Assembly (NCBI GenBank): GCA_024336345.1
Contig: JANFOG010000004.1
Coordinates: 3,224,001 to 3,288,000 of the forward strand
Direction: 5' to 3'
Source of the DNA: Mariannaea sp. PMI_226
Lineage: Eukaryota; Ascomycota; Sordariomycetes; Hypocreales; Nectriaceae
DNA: 64,000 nucleotides
Shown here: positions 1 to 12,004 of the stretch, one piece after another
How positions within the stretch are numbered: the first letter of the stretch is position 1
Layout of the letters: each line of letters starts with the position of its first letter
Notes under the pieces: generated by a model
Seen by the model: the letters and a program-made list of their open reading frames with translations, nothing else
Databases searched by the model: none
What the model was told of the DNA's origin: nothing
Made by a program: the position numbers and the translations under genes

Positions 1-1600
1 ATTACCGGGTTTATTACCGACCGTTGGACAGACCCCTCCCCCCTGGCAAGCTTCCATTCGAGTGCTAGAAGTCTCAGCCCAAGCGATAGCCGATGCCGGC
101 GAGGCCGGTTCTACGCCGTCATAGGATCCACCCCGGAGCCGTCAGTGGGGATTGGGTGAATAATCTTCCCTCCGTAACCCTCTCAACCCTCTCTGGGGCC
201 GGGCCCGGAGAAGAAATGCCCAGTGTCTCCAGCTGCTCTCGTCCTTGCAACTTTGAAAAAAAAACCAAGAGCAGGAGGAAATAAAAAAAGAACTTTGACG
301 AGAAAAAAGCAACCAGGAAGAAGATCCCATCGAGGTGGGAGCTTATCAACCAAGGGGAAGGTGGAAGAACCGAGGGGTTGGTCTGGGATCTTGCGTCCAA
401 GATCTCAGATTTTTTTCCAACCCTTTTCTCCCGTCTACCCCTTGTGTCACAGGGAGTTCATCCTGTGTGGCCCCGTTCAGGCAGGGAGCAACCCAAGGAT
501 AAACAGGTAATGGGCATAATTAACGAGGGAGAGGAAAAGGCTGGAAATAAATCGATCGGGACCCCCCGATTTGGGTTATTTCCAGGCTTGCAATCACCGA
601 GTTATCCCCTCTGGGATGGCTTTTGCAGAGAAGTAAACTTGTGGGTTTACTAGTTCGCACCTTGAAAATACACATAAACAAAACCCACGTTATTCCTTGC
701 AGCTCTATTTATGATGCCAACGAATCAGAAGCTCTGATACACGCCCGCAGATACCCACCAACAAAAAACAAAAACCCACGCACATGTTCTGTTGCTACAC
801 CCTTGATCCCGTCATCGGTGAGAGCCGCACGGTATGTTGCATGGGTCCGGTCCTTTGATTTCAGTTCCTATTATTACCTCTGATCACCTAGTCAGGAGAA
901 AGAGACGAAAAAAATTGGTAAAAGAAGAATCACAGAAAAGTAAACAGACAAAAAAAAAAAAAAAAAAAAGAGACAAAAGTGAAAATAGACAAGGTCTTCC
1001 CGAAAGAGCCTAAACCAAAAACAACCATAACTCAAGCTCGTTGGCCGTATTCTCCATAATAACAGCATCCTCTTCCCGTTTAGTGGCTCCGGCGCATTCG
1101 GATAGTTCGCCCCAAGGAGGGAGGGTGTGGCGTTTAGACATATCAATTTTTCCCTCTTTTCACCATGTAAGTTAGTCTCCGTGGCATTATGTTAGACTAC
1201 CTGCTACTATGTACGTATTTTGCTTCTTACCTCCCCTGGAACCGGGGGTAACGGTAGAGATTTCGGCAATGTCTTCGGTTATTCCTTTCAAGCACTTTCA
1301 TATAAGTCAATATGTTTACATATTGTACATGTGTATATATATATATATATCAGCGTATGCCTCCTCCCAAGGGGCATCACAAACTGGACAAGTCGACTCG
1401 TATCTTCATCAAGTCATCGTGCTTTCATCTCCAAATCCAACCTTGTGTTGCTTGTCGTGATTTGATTTCCACAGACATATCTCATCTTTCGATCACAAAT
1501 AGTCATTGTTGTTCTTTGACTTACATCATTTCCACTTCACTTCTTCCATCTTTTATAACATCACTCCTCCTATCTCACCTATTTACTGGGTTATCCAGAC
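1..1600. other. Intergenic region and leader upstream of the MFS gene
   Basis: No convincing gene is visible. Open frames here are short and carry no recognisable domain. The stretch contains a poly-A run near 950-969, a (TA)n run near 1332-1350, and a pyrimidine-rich segment from about 1480 to 1590 just before the transporter ATG. That pyrimidine-rich stretch resembles a fungal leader or transcription-start region. Several short ATG-led frames around 1209-1312 could be upstream ORFs, but nothing shows that they are used. Confidence 0.5.
1332..1350. repeat. (TA)n microsatellite
   Basis: Uninterrupted alternating TA run about 260 bases upstream of the MFS transporter start codon. It is a simple repeat in the promoter region. 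Confidence 0.85.
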
Positions 1601-3674
1601 ATGGAGTCGTTATCAAGAACATCATCAGCCACGCTGCCTCCTGAAGAGGATGCTGGCTCCGCCCCAGAGTTCGCTCCCATCAACCACCAGCCCAGCACTA
1701 CCACCACTCGCGCCCGCCGCCGCTCCTCTACATCTACCTCCCAGTTACACCAGCAGCAATGGCGTTTATCCAGAGAGCTCTCCCGCAAGGAGACGCGGGA
1801 TCCGGGCATGGATCTCGGTCTGCCCTACCGCACGCTCAGCGCCAACGCCAACATGGACGAGTACCGAGTCGAGGTGCCCACCGGCTCCATCCCCGGCCCC
1901 GTCATCAGGCCTGCTGGCACCATGGCAGCAACAGCGGCAGCTCCCGTGGACGGCGGCAACAAAGGGGAGAAGAGGTACAAGCTCGTCGCCTTCACCCCCA
2001 ACGACCCAGAGAACCCCAAGAACTGGTCCAAGGCGTATAAGTGGTGGGTCACCATGTGCGTGGCACTGACGTGCTTTGTGGTCGCCTTTGCTTCGTCCGT
2101 CATCACGGCCGATGTCATGGGCGTGGCAGAGGAGTTCAACGTCAGCGAGGAGGCTGCACTCGTAACCATTAGCGTCTTCGTTGTGGGATTTGGCGTTGGC
2201 CCGATGATGTTTGCTCCCTTGTCTGAGATTTACGGACGACGAGTCATCTAGTAAGTTACTCTCAAAAAGAAATACATGCTCTTTGATGCTGGGAGTTGAT
2301 TTATACCCACACACACCCAAATATGACAGAACTAACTGGTGCTCGCAGCGCCTCGACTTTGCTCCTAGCAGTCATCTTCATCATTCCTTGTGCGGTGGCC
2401 AAGAATATCGGAACTCTCATCGTCTGCCGTGCCATTGATGGCATCGCCTTTTCGGCTCCCATGACACTCGTTGGTGGAACACTTGCCGATCTCTGGCGAA
2501 CTGAGGAGCGTGGTGTGCCCATGGCTGCCTTCTCTGCTGCTCCTTTTATCGGTCCTGCGAGTGAGTTATCAATCTCCAATGAATAAACTAACCGGCACCA
2601 TTTTACTAATACATTTGTTTCCCCCTCTTTGCAGTTGGTCCCCTCATCGGTGGTTACCTCTCTGACGCCGCCGGTTGGCGCTGGCTCTACTGGATCCAGC
2701 TCATCTTCGCGGGTGTCGTCTGGATCCTCATCACCTTCACCGTCCCCGAGACCTACGCCCCTACCATCCTCGCCAAGCGTGCCGCCAAGCTCCGCAAGGA
2801 GACGGGCGAGTCTGATCATGTCACCGAGCAGGAGCTCGACATGCGACCCCTTTCGGAGCGTCTCCGCGTCTTCCTCATCCGGCCGTTCCAGCTGCTCTTC
2901 GGCGAGCTCATCGTCTTCCTCATCTCACTGTACATGAGCGTCCTGTACGGCCTGCTCTACATGTTCTTCGTCGCCTTCCCCATAATTTACCAGAAGGGCA
3001 AGGGATATTCTGCTGGCAAAACCGGTCTGATGTTCATTCCTGTGGCCGTCGGCGTTCTCCTCTCCGCCGCTTGCGCGCCCCTGGTCAACAAGCACTATGT
3101 CAAGATGGTTGAGAAGCATAACGGCAAACCCCCCGCCGAGATTCGCCTGATTCCCATGATGCTTTCCTGCTGGTTCATCCCCATCGGCCTCTTCATCTTC
3201 GCCTGGACTTCATACGCCGACCTGTCCTGGGCCGGTCCTGCCATGGGCGGCTTCCCAGTTGGCTTCGGCTTCATCTTCCTATATAACTCCGCCAATAACT
3301 ATCTGGTCGACTCCTACCAGCACCAAGCAGCCTCCGCCCTTGCGGCCAAGACCTGCATCCGCTCCTTCTGGGGAGCCGGCGTCGTCCTCTTCACCGAGCA
3401 GATGTACGACCGCCTCAACGACCAGTGGGCATCCACCCTTCTCGCCTTCATTAGTCTCGCATGCTGTCTCATCCCATTCCTGTTCTGGAACTTTGGAGCT
3501 CGCATCCGTGCCCGCAGCAAGTACGCCTACGGTGGAGATGAGGATGACCAGAGCGTCGACGACATTGAAAAGGCCAAGGGACGGGGAACCACTCCCGGCG
3601 GCGCCATGGTCAGGGATGACACCGAGAACGATGAGGATTTGCGACGTGCCATGAGCTATGTGAGCAACCCCTAA
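1601..3674 (+). CDS. MFS multidrug/polyamine-type transporter (DHA1-like)
   Basis: Predicted plasma-membrane major facilitator that would export drugs or small metabolites by proton antiport. I read three exons: 1601-2250, 2349-2560 and 2635-3674, giving 633 residues. Both introns have clean ends (GTAAGT..GCAG and GTGAGT..GCAG) and splicing keeps the frame. The first ~145 residues are hydrophilic and Ser/Arg/Gln-rich. Membrane segments start near residue 148, and the loop after helix 2 carries the MFS signature (PLSEIYGRR, completed across intron 1). A long charged loop follows helix 6 ([21 protein letters not shown]), and the C-terminus is acidic. This layout fits the 12-helix DHA1 family of Flr1/Tpo-like proteins. 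The substrate cannot be told from sequence. The gene converges on a dehydrogenase gene. Confidence 0.9.
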
Positions 3675-4749
3675 ACTAGAACGAGATGTCTTGGCGCAGT
3701 TCGATCTGGCCACGGGGGCATCAAGTATAGTACATTTTAATGGCACGCATACGCTCGTTAGACAAGGAAACCTTTATAGAATGGATAGAGAAAAGAATTG
3801 GAGAGGATTAATGGCGGATATAGATAGCATAGAGGGTTGGAAGGACTACATGAGTTGCATTTCTCCTTTGTTTGTATAGTACACTTGGCATATTCTAGTA
3901 TTATACCCTTTGAATCCAATTTATTGTTCAACGCAAAAAGATACTGAATGTGAAAAAAAAAAAAATATCTAGAGTGGAAAATTTTGGCTTCATATCATGA
4001 ACCTGTTACCCAAATTTTTATGGCACCCGCCAAAAAAGAGAATGCCGCTGAAGTACTGTAGCAGGCTGATAACCTAGCCATCTATACATGTGTCCATTGA
4101 ACTCCGTCGTCGTATTCCAGTCATGATAATGAGAAAGATCGAAAGACTCGAAAGCATGGAAACAATAAAAACAAAGCAAACTTTAAAAAAAAAAAAAAAA
4201 AAAAAAAAAACAGAACCATAGTAAAACAACCTTCCGAGGTGTTTGGCCAGCCAATCACTCGCATTGTAGCAGTAGATGAGCACATCTTGAAACCCAGGTC
4301 TCACAAACAGGTCCAGATTAGAGAGGTGTTCATGTGGCTTCGGCAATGTTCGGTAAAGCAAACATGAATACGATTATCAAAGATCGTCAGCACCAGAAAG
4401 GATCCACTCGGCGCACACATGGTGGGCAGGGATAGAATCCCCTAGCCGATTAGTGTCCGAGTAGCTTCTCACTGGTGTCGTTGGGCTCCATGGAAGATGG
4501 ATCATGGGCGTGCGTGCTGTCTAGCTACCCGTGGCGTGATATCTATCGATTTTTATCACATTGCCGAATTGGACTAGGCGTTTGGAGCTCAATGTACGTC
4601 ATTTGTGTAGGTGTTCAGGGAAGAAACAAACGAAATCAAGAACAAGGAGTAAAAGGAGATCCTTCCTTTCATCGTTTTCAGATACAACGACAGATTTGTA
4701 GACAAAATTGCCTCGTTTGGTGATGAAGAGGCCTGACAGTGTTGCTCGC
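3675..4749. other. Convergent intergenic region
   Basis: The 3' flanks of the transporter (+) and the dehydrogenase (-). It holds a long poly-A run at about 4183-4210. No gene-like frame is seen. Confidence 0.5.
4183..4210. repeat. Poly-A tract
   Basis: Run of about 28 A residues between two convergent genes. It could be a simple homopolymer or the poly-A tail of an old retro-insertion, but no element body is recognisable beside it. Confidence 0.8.
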
Positions 4750-5796
4750 TTAGATGGCACGCACAGGCAGGGAATCGCGGCGCCGAAGCTTGAGGTCTCG
4801 AGTGAGGGAGTTCTTGCTGGTGCGATGAGCTATCCAGTCTTCCAGATTGTTTAGCGTGCATTCGGCGATCTCGGTAAGGGCCTCCTCGGTAAAGAAAGCC
4901 TGGTGACCGCAGACGACGACATTGGGGAAGGTCATCAAACGCATTAGCTTGTCGTCTTGGATGATGTGGTCTGAATGATCGTTGTAGAAGAGCTCGCTCT
5001 CAGCCTCGTAAACATCAAGGGCAAGACCTCCCAGCTGATTATTCTTGAGGGACTGGATGACAGCTTCGGTGTCAATGAGGCCACCACGGGATGTGTTGAC
5101 TAGCATGGCATCCGACTTCATCAAGGCGAGCGATTCGCTGTTGATGATATGGCGCGTCTTGTCCATCAGTGGGCAGTGCAAGCTGACAATGTCGCATTCT
5201 GGGAGGAGATCCTCCAGAGTTCTGTACTCACCATACTCCTCGAAAGCAGGGGAGGGGAAAGGGTCGTAGGCCAAGAGCTTGCAGCCGAAGCCCTTCATGA
5301 TGCGGGCGGTGGCGAGGCCAATCTTGCCGACGCCAACAATGCCGACTGTCTTGCCGCAGAGAGTCCTGCCCAACAGGCCGTCGAGGGCAAAGTTGCCTTC
5401 GCGAACACGGTTGTAGGCACGGTGCGTCTTACGGTTGAGCGTCTGGATGAGAGCGACGGCAAACTCAGCCACAGCTTCGGGCGAGTATGAGGGCACGTTG
5501 GCGACCATGATGCGCAAGCGCTCAGCGGTGTCAAGATCGACGTTGTTGAAACCGGCGCATCGCAGGAGGATGGCTTTTACGCCAAGCTGGGAGAGTGATG
5601 CGAGGACATTGTCATTCAGAGTGTCGTTGACGAACACGCAGATAGCGTCAGCGCCCTCGGCAATGGAGACGGTGTCCTCATTGAGAGCGAACTCGTGGAA
5701 GGATAGCTCAATGCCGGAGCCGGCGTGTTTTGCCTGCAGGACGGCGGAGAGATATTTTTTGTCGTAGGGCTTTGTGCTGAAGACGGACACCTTCAT
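4750..5796 (-). CDS. D-lactate / D-2-hydroxyacid dehydrogenase
   Basis: NAD-dependent oxidoreductase of the D-isomer 2-hydroxyacid dehydrogenase family, interconverting a 2-keto acid such as pyruvate and its D-2-hydroxy acid, probably in the cytosol. Single exon, 348 residues, which is typical of D-lactate dehydrogenases. The nucleotide-binding glycine motif GVGKIG is at about residues 155-160. The catalytic triad is visible: Arg237 in NTSRGG, Glu264 in DVYEAES and His298 in GHQAF. The DVYE-x-E pattern and the GHQAFFT segment favour D-LDH over formate or glycerate dehydrogenases. The frame stays open further upstream, but that part is low-complexity and the family N-terminus (MKVSVFSTKPYD) begins at 5796. 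The upstream flank has TA-rich microsatellite sequence. Confidence 0.92.
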   Translation of the reverse strand: MKVSVFSTKPYDKKYLSAVLQAKHAGSGIELSFHEFALNEDTVSIAEGADAICVFVNDTLNDNVLASLSQLGVKAILLRCAGFNNVDLDTAERLRIMVANVPSYSPEAVAEFAVALIQTLNRKTHRAYNRVREGNFALDGLLGRTLCGKTVGIVGVGKIGLATARIMKGFGCKLLAYDPFPSPAFEEYGEYRTLEDLLPECDIVSLHCPLMDKTRHIINSESLALMKSDAMLVNTSRGGLIDTEAVIQSLKNNQLGGLALDVYEAESELFYNDHSDHIIQDDKLMRLMTFPNVVVCGHQAFFTEEALTEIAECTLNNLEDWIAHRTSKNSLTRDLKLRRRDSLPVRAI

Positions 5797-7730
5797 GATG
5801 ACTGAGGATATGTATATGTATAGATATATATATATAAATATATATGCTTTGATATGATGAAGGAAGAGAGATGAAGTAGAATGATGCAATGTGAGGTGAA
5901 GGGAGGTTTTTGTAACCCAGAAGATGAGGTAGGTAAGCAAGTGATGTGAAGCGTGTTGAGAGCGGAAGTGGAATATCTGTGGAATATCTTGCGTGGGGAG
6001 CAAGGTTTTGTGAAAGCTTGGCTGAGCAAAGGGGAGAAGGGAGGTGTCGTCCACCTTGATAAATAAATACCTGCCTGTGTAGCACACCGCCGGAAAAGGA
6101 GACGATGCAGTGCTGGGAGATGAAACCAGACCGAAAAATAATAAGTAGATAAAATCCTCAAGGGTAAAAAAAAATATATTGCTACTAATGATGCTATAAA
6201 AACCCAAACTTAGGCAGAAGTCCAAATATCCGTTCCCAATCGCTGCGTCCTTGCCAGCATGTGCTTGAGAAATCGTGCCATGCAATATCCAAGCACAGTT
6301 GCCAAGCGAGGTCGTGCGTAAAGGAGGCGACCCTTACGAGACGTCAGTGCCCAACCAACAATCAGATACAAGATGGCGACTGGTATACGATTTACTTTCT
6401 TTTTTTTCCCTTCCTTCCCTTGCCCTTCGTACGTTTCTCTGCCAGCTGAGCTGTGGTGTTGATGCTTGTTGTCGTCACCATTGTGGATGTGAGGCCCTCC
6501 CCCAGAACCACATTTTTTTTTCTCCCCAACTTGGAGGATCTCTGGGTCGGGTAGATGCGATAGAAACTGGAGACCCCAAATCTCAACCTTCTGAACATTC
6601 TTTGTTTCTGCTTTTCGTTTCTCTCCGTAAAAGCGCCGCCTGCAAACTCTTCGCTCCTATTGATGAGCTCCCCTACAATGGCCCGTTTTTGATTGCAGAT
6701 CCTGGGTTCCTTCTGGATCCTCCACCCATGTCTCCCGGGCCCCCGAGCGGATAGGTTCGAGCCAAGGGGCTGGTAAATCGACCGACGTGCATGGGTGGAG
6801 CAGAGCCTCAGCCCTTGAAGATACCGTGATACATGAGCCGAGCGCCTAGAATCGGCAGTTTTTTATCTGGGACTTCCATCTGGCCTATCCCAGTATATCG
6901 GTGAGGTCGCCTCGGTGGAGGAATGTCCGCCCCGGCGAAGGGGTGTGGTGAGCATTGTCCTGGTTGGGTCGATAAAACACGACTGGGAGCATTTGGGTCA
7001 GATGTCATCCTCCGTATCGGACATGTATGGCCATGTATGGCCATGCTTAGTGACTCATGTTTGATTCCACAAAGCAAAACCTGCATCCCATGTTGGGCTG
7101 TGCCGCGTGGTAACACATTAATTGTCAGTCCATCTCGGACGTGATTCAAACAACCTTTCAAATGAGGCCTCGACAAGGGGACGAAGGCGTTTGTGAGGAA
7201 GGAAGGAAATGGCAAATGGCGACTCTACTCCGGGTAATGTGAGAAGGCCGAAGAAAGAAGGTCGTCGTCAGGGGGAAAGAAAACAGATTGGCAGACATCC
7301 CCAGTATGTTGTCACTATAGCATGTATTCACCGTGACATATTCAAGCTGTGAGAAGAACAGAGTTGCAAAACTCAAACCGTACTTCTTAACAACTGGGCT
7401 TTATGGTCTGAGAGGGAAGGCTAAGAAGATTGGTTCAGGATAAAGAGAATCTCAGATTATGATATGCATTGTATGCGATGACCTAGGTGGTCCTCTCTTT
7501 TTGTTGACAACCCTGTCTATGGTTTCATGGCCAAAAAAAAAAATATCCCTCCCTTTTGCTCCTTGGAAGTCTAACTATGAGTTGGCATTGCCTCGCCTTG
7601 AACCCCATTTTTGGTTTGATACAATATTTAACAACAGTTAAAAAACAGCAATGGCTCCAATTGCTCGCGTCTTGCCAGCAGCTCGCCCTCAAAAGGACAA
7701 AATGCCAGAGCCTCTTTTATGAGTCCCCCT
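5797..7730. other. Intergenic region upstream of the D-LDH gene
   Basis: About 1.9 kb with no supportable gene. Next to the D-LDH start is a TA-rich tract (5812-5846). A tandem pair of about 10 bases (CATGTATGGC) lies at 7021-7041. Frames near 6275-6754 and 6808-7215 have no domain and overlap each other on opposite strands. Confidence 0.5.
5812..5846. repeat. TA-rich microsatellite
   Basis: Degenerate TATA repeat immediately upstream of the D-LDH start codon on the minus strand, within its probable leader or core promoter. Confidence 0.7.
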
Positions 7731-8600
7731 TCAATCATCCTCCTTTTCAGCGGCTTCTTCTGCCTCCTTCTTCTTAGCAGCCCGTTCTCGTTTTCGTTCC
7801 AACAGCTTGTTCAACTTTGACGCTGTATTAAAGACACCATTTGTCGCGGCACCACATGCCGCACACGATGGGTCTTTTCGATATCGTTTCAGAGCACACG
7901 GCTCACAAAAGTAATGCCCGCACCGCGTCGTGATGGGTGCTCGGTAAGGGCCTTCGCAGATGATGCAGGCGAACGGTATCTTTTCCAGGAACTCTTCATC
8001 CTCCTCGTCTACCACTGCCTTTTTATCGCGGTTGGCGCTCGCCACTGTGGTGCCCTTCATAGTCTTGCCGCCCTTGGAGACTTTCTCCCATTCGTGATCG
8101 AGCTGCCAACCAGCGGCAAAGTCTTCACGAACGTGTGCGTAAATGCAATTATCTCCATAGCCACAGAATCCTGTCTTCTTGTAGTCTTTGCATACATCGG
8201 GCGCAAAGTCTGTGGCTATCGTCATGCGAACGTTCGTTGACGACTTGGTCGGGCCAATCTTGGGTTTCTCTTCGTCGTACCAGTTGCTTCGCTTTGTAGC
8301 ATCGTCAGAGTTTGTAAGTTTTGCGTCGCGATCAGCCTGAAAAGTGGTGGCGAAAATTTCCTTGCCAGTACTGGTGGCTGAAGATGACGCCGTCACGGCA
8401 GCAGCCTTGTTTCTGCGCTTGGCTCTGTGACCCTGAGGTCCATCATCGTCGGAAGAGGAGTTGTCAGAGGAATCATCGGTCGGCTTGGGTGACGCTGGCC
8501 GCTTTCGTATTATGCTCCCTTTCGCACGGGAGCCTCGTTTCTTGAATGCGACGACTGGTGGTGCCGGCACCGTCTCTCCCTCCGTCGGCTCGGTCGTCAT
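7731..8600 (-). CDS. CWC24: Pre-mRNA splicing factor CWC24 / RNF113-like (CCCH + RING)
   Basis: Nuclear spliceosome component of the RNF113A/Cwc24 family, acting at the first catalytic step of splicing. Single exon, 289 residues. The N-terminus is low-complexity and basic/serine-rich, with an acidic stretch (SSDNSSSDDD). A CCCH zinc finger follows with C137, C146, C152 and H156, preceded by the family-typical DFAPDVCKDYKKTGFCGYGD. A C3HC4 RING finger follows with C212, C215, C227, H229, C232, C235, C246 and C249. The tail is a Lys/Glu-rich helix. The order CCCH then RING with this spacing is diagnostic of the family. The frame extends upstream of 8600, but the conserved protein starts at MTTEPTEG; the upstream part looks like non-coding leader. 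Confidence 0.93.
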   Translation of the reverse strand: MTTEPTEGETVPAPPVVAFKKRGSRAKGSIIRKRPASPKPTDDSSDNSSSDDDGPQGHRAKRRNKAAAVTASSSATSTGKEIFATTFQADRDAKLTNSDDATKRSNWYDEEKPKIGPTKSSTNVRMTIATDFAPDVCKDYKKTGFCGYGDNCIYAHVREDFAAGWQLDHEWEKVSKGGKTMKGTTVASANRDKKAVVDEEDEEFLEKIPFACIICEGPYRAPITTRCGHYFCEPCALKRYRKDPSCAACGAATNGVFNTASKLNKLLERKRERAAKKKEAEEAAEKEDD

Positions 8601-9661
8601 GACGAGGCTGGCGGTCTTGTTGTGATAGTTGTGCGAATGAAGGAGGGGGAATGAAGGAGGTTTCGGATATCTGAATGAGAGCTCCAAAAGTGTCGCGAAA
8701 GGTGGAGATAGAGGGAGGGAGAATTGATTCAATGAAGAGTGCGTTGAGAAATGAGACTCGATGCGACCAACTTTACTAGCAGTGTTGGGAATCGCGATGA
8801 TTACATCACGCATCCAGTCAGTTCCATAGGGTAGGCTTAGTCATTCCTGCCTCAGGACCTTGGGGCTGAGTACCTTGCTGGCAAATTCCGCCTAATGTAT
8901 ACATCTATTACATGTAGCCTCTATTCTATACCATATTCATACCAACTACCTTGGTGATTGTATAATCGTATACTTGCCTTTTTTTATACCATTCTTGTGT
9001 TTATTCGATTTCCCTTTCTTCGTTTCGCTTTTACATGCAATCCATGAATCATGAGAATATTTCCTTTTATTTTTCTCACCCCAAACACCGCACTTGTAGC
9101 CTGACTCAAGTCTGTTGTATCTCATCACCTTGTGGAGCGACGAACAGACTAGGCAAATACAAGGTACTAATCTTTATTCAATACTTTGTATATAATCTGG
9201 TCCACCCAGCTTGTCCATCTAAGTTCATACCCTTTGCCATGGCCGTGATATCACCCCTGATAACATGCGTTTTCTTTTCTTCTTACCATACGGCTATGGC
9301 GACATAAGCAACCAAATCACGGACTCAATAGTTTTCCTGAACGCCACATTCATGTTTGACCACCGTATAAAAAGCAAGTCCCTACGACGCGGAAACACTT
9401 CCGTCTTTGGATAGCATAGCAACATCAGAGCACTCTCGAAATCATGGTAGTGCACAGGCTTTGATCTACTGGCATGGCTGAAATGCCACCAATGTGGGAA
9501 GCCAAGAGATCTAGCTCTCATCTCTCCACTAGTATTATGGTGTTTTCTTGACTTTGGCTGAAACGATTTAACTGTTTAGTTTATTCTTTTTTGTTCAAAA
9601 TAGTAGAGCGTGTCCGCCATTTCCATTGTGTCTCAGCTCCGAACTGCATCATCTATCCATC
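8601..9661. other. Intergenic region
   Basis: Promoter and leader of CWC24 and the 3' flank of the flavoprotein gene, which lies on the same strand. No gene is supported. The segment 8880-9310 is A+T-rich. Confidence 0.5.
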
Positions 9662-12004
9662 TCATGCAGCGGCTCGAGTATACGTTCCTTGTATAGTGTA
9701 ATCCTTCTTCGGCCCCTTCACTGTGTACTCAATCCCCCACTCCTTCAAGTTGACCGCTTGGAAGGCAAAGTTGTACTTGACATCGTAATAATCGTCAATG
9801 CAGAGATGTCCCGCCTTGGCAGCCCAGCCCTTGCGTGTAGCGTCTTCAGGGCCCAAGATTTCGATTTCATGGAAGAGATAATCAGCCCGCTTTAGGTCAT
9901 CCGGCTTCGCAAACCAGACGCTCACGACGTCCTTGAGTTCGTCATAGCGCCACACGTACCGGCGAGTGGCTTTGAAGCCGAAGCCCTGTGCTGTCTTGAA
10001 CTCACCTTCTTCGATGTAAAGATACTCCATGCCTATGTCGTCCACAGAAGACTCTGTGCTATCAGGGTTCGCTGCGCATCTCAGACCGTCGCTGGTCTTC
10101 TCACGAAGAAGAAACTGTGCAGTTCCGCTAAAGTGGCCGCTGGGATGGGTTGGAAGCTTGCTTATCAAGTCGCGCTCGAGCCTCCAGGTGCCCAGCAAGC
10201 TTCGGAAGAGGGCACGAGCGACGAATTTCGGTGTCGTAAGGCCTTCGTTTGTGAGATTGTAAGTTTGCTCGATGGATTTCTGGGCTTCCTTCTTCGAGTC
10301 AGCATCATCGCTAGCGGAAACGTATCTGGCCGGAGTGAGCATGTCGAGTGGGAGGTTGTTATGTGGGAGAACAGGTGTAGGAGGGCTCAACGGCTGTCGC
10401 ATATCCATTGTCAGGGCCTCTGCGAATTCATTCGTCAAATAGATGTAATCTCCCATTGGAAACTGTGAGACCCGCGGATCGTTGCGCAAGTCCAGCGTTC
10501 TTTGTATGGACACATCATCCTTGAGCTTTCTCTGGTAGACTTCGGAAGAACGAGTAGGCTCGGCCCCTTCAGACCACATTGAGGCGACGAACCTTGCCTG
10601 CATTTGCATGACTCCCCAGTAAGGGGATCTATAGAAACCCACGAACGCAAGGCCTGGGACCTCGGGGTGGTGTGTTCCGTGGAAAGCAAGGGCAACGGGT
10701 TGGTCTACATGTTTGGGCGAGTGATTGAGAGTCTTCAGAATGTCTTCTGAGAGGAAATTCAGACAGGGTGAAGGATCGAATCCAGTTGCCACTACAACCG
10801 CAACAATATCTTCAACTTTTTTGTTACCAGAAATAGATGCGGTAGAACCTTCAAGATCCTCCACCTTACCCTTAGACAGCTCGATGAGCCCGAACCGAAC
10901 AAAGTCAGCATACCAATCGCTAACTGTGAGATAGGGCTGCTCTTCTTTGTTCGTGTCATCGATCTTGAGCAATGGGGAAAACTCTGACTGGTTGCTTCCA
11001 ACGACCGCCTGAAAGATCCCATGCACGGTCTCAGCAGTTTTCATGGTGATGTGCCCTTGTGTGTTGCTCAGAGGTTTTGGGCGGTTATTGAGGTTATAGG
11101 ACCCAAAGTCTAATGGGAGGAAAGGTGCTGCGGGTGCCGTTGGCTAATAAAGAGTTAGACGTAAGGGCGTACTCGCGAAGTGGGCAGTGATCTCACCTTT
11201 GGACTCGTGAAGAGTGGAAAGACCCAAACGGGCCGCTGGATGACATGGTGAATACGGTACTTGTCAACGTCTTGAATGGTTGAATCATCAGGCGAATTCG
11301 CGGCAGACGAAAGGTGTGTGCCAATAGTACCACAGATCTCGACGCCGGACAATTGACCACCAACTACCAAAATCTTTCCGCCTCCTTTTTGTCCACTACC
11401 TAAGAGACCTTTCAAATCTCGATACTGGCTGCTGTGAATGATGGGGATTGAAGGTTTCTTTGAAAGGCTTTCGGGAATAATCGGCTTGCCGAAGAAGCCA
11501 GACGCAACCAAGAGGTAGTCGAAATGCCGAGTCTCGGCTTCTCCTTGAGATTCAATGGTGATATTCCAACCCGCTGATGAATCCTTGGGTTTCTCTGCTC
11601 GAGTAATCCGCTTCCCTAGCTTGAGTTCAAAGCCTTTATTCCCTGTGAGGAACCGGTCCGTGTACTTCTCAAGGTACTTCCCAATCATCCATGCCTGCGG
11701 CATCTGAGGCGTAGAATCGTCCCATGCCAACTCGCTAAACTGCACCGTGTGTCTGCTCTGGTTTGCCACCATGAGCGGATGGACCTGCCGTCCAGTGTCC
11801 GATTTGGAGGTCGGCCATAAGCCTCCGATACGCTCTTGTGCGTCATATACACTGACTCTGAATTCGTCAGGTCCTGCATTGTGAAGCAGCGTTTTGGCTG
11901 CTACGAGCCCGGACGGCCCAGCCCCTTGAAGGAAGAAGTGAGCGAGAGCCTTGATTTCTCTTTTGAGAGAGGTGCCTACCAATAATACAGACAGTTTTAG
12001 CCAT
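9662..12004 (-). CDS. FMO-like flavoprotein monooxygenase fused to DUF6314
   Basis: FAD/NADPH-dependent oxygenase of the flavin-containing monooxygenase type with an added C-terminal domain. Exons on the minus strand are 12004-11980, 11924-11197 and 11143-9662, giving 744 residues. The first exon is 25 coding bases and splits the FAD-binding motif, which reads GAGPSG at residues 9-14 only after splicing. Other FMO marks are FFGKPIIP..HSSQY, a second glycine-rich site (VVGGQLSG, about residue 205) and VATGFDP (about 370). From about residue 560 to the end comes a separate beta-rich region (LLGTWRLERDL, GHFSGTAQF, a YxWR segment, HLCIDDYYDVKY, VKGPKKDYTIQ), which I recognise as DUF6314. The substrate is unknown. 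It diverges from a NAD(P)-binding protein gene about 1.2 kb away. Confidence 0.87.

Noticed and set aside
4183..4210. Poly-A run considered as the tail of a retrotransposon
   Set aside because: No reverse transcriptase fragment or target-site duplication could be seen next to it.
6275..7215. Frames of 159 and 135 codons on opposite strands
   Set aside because: No family resemblance, no splice context; both look random.
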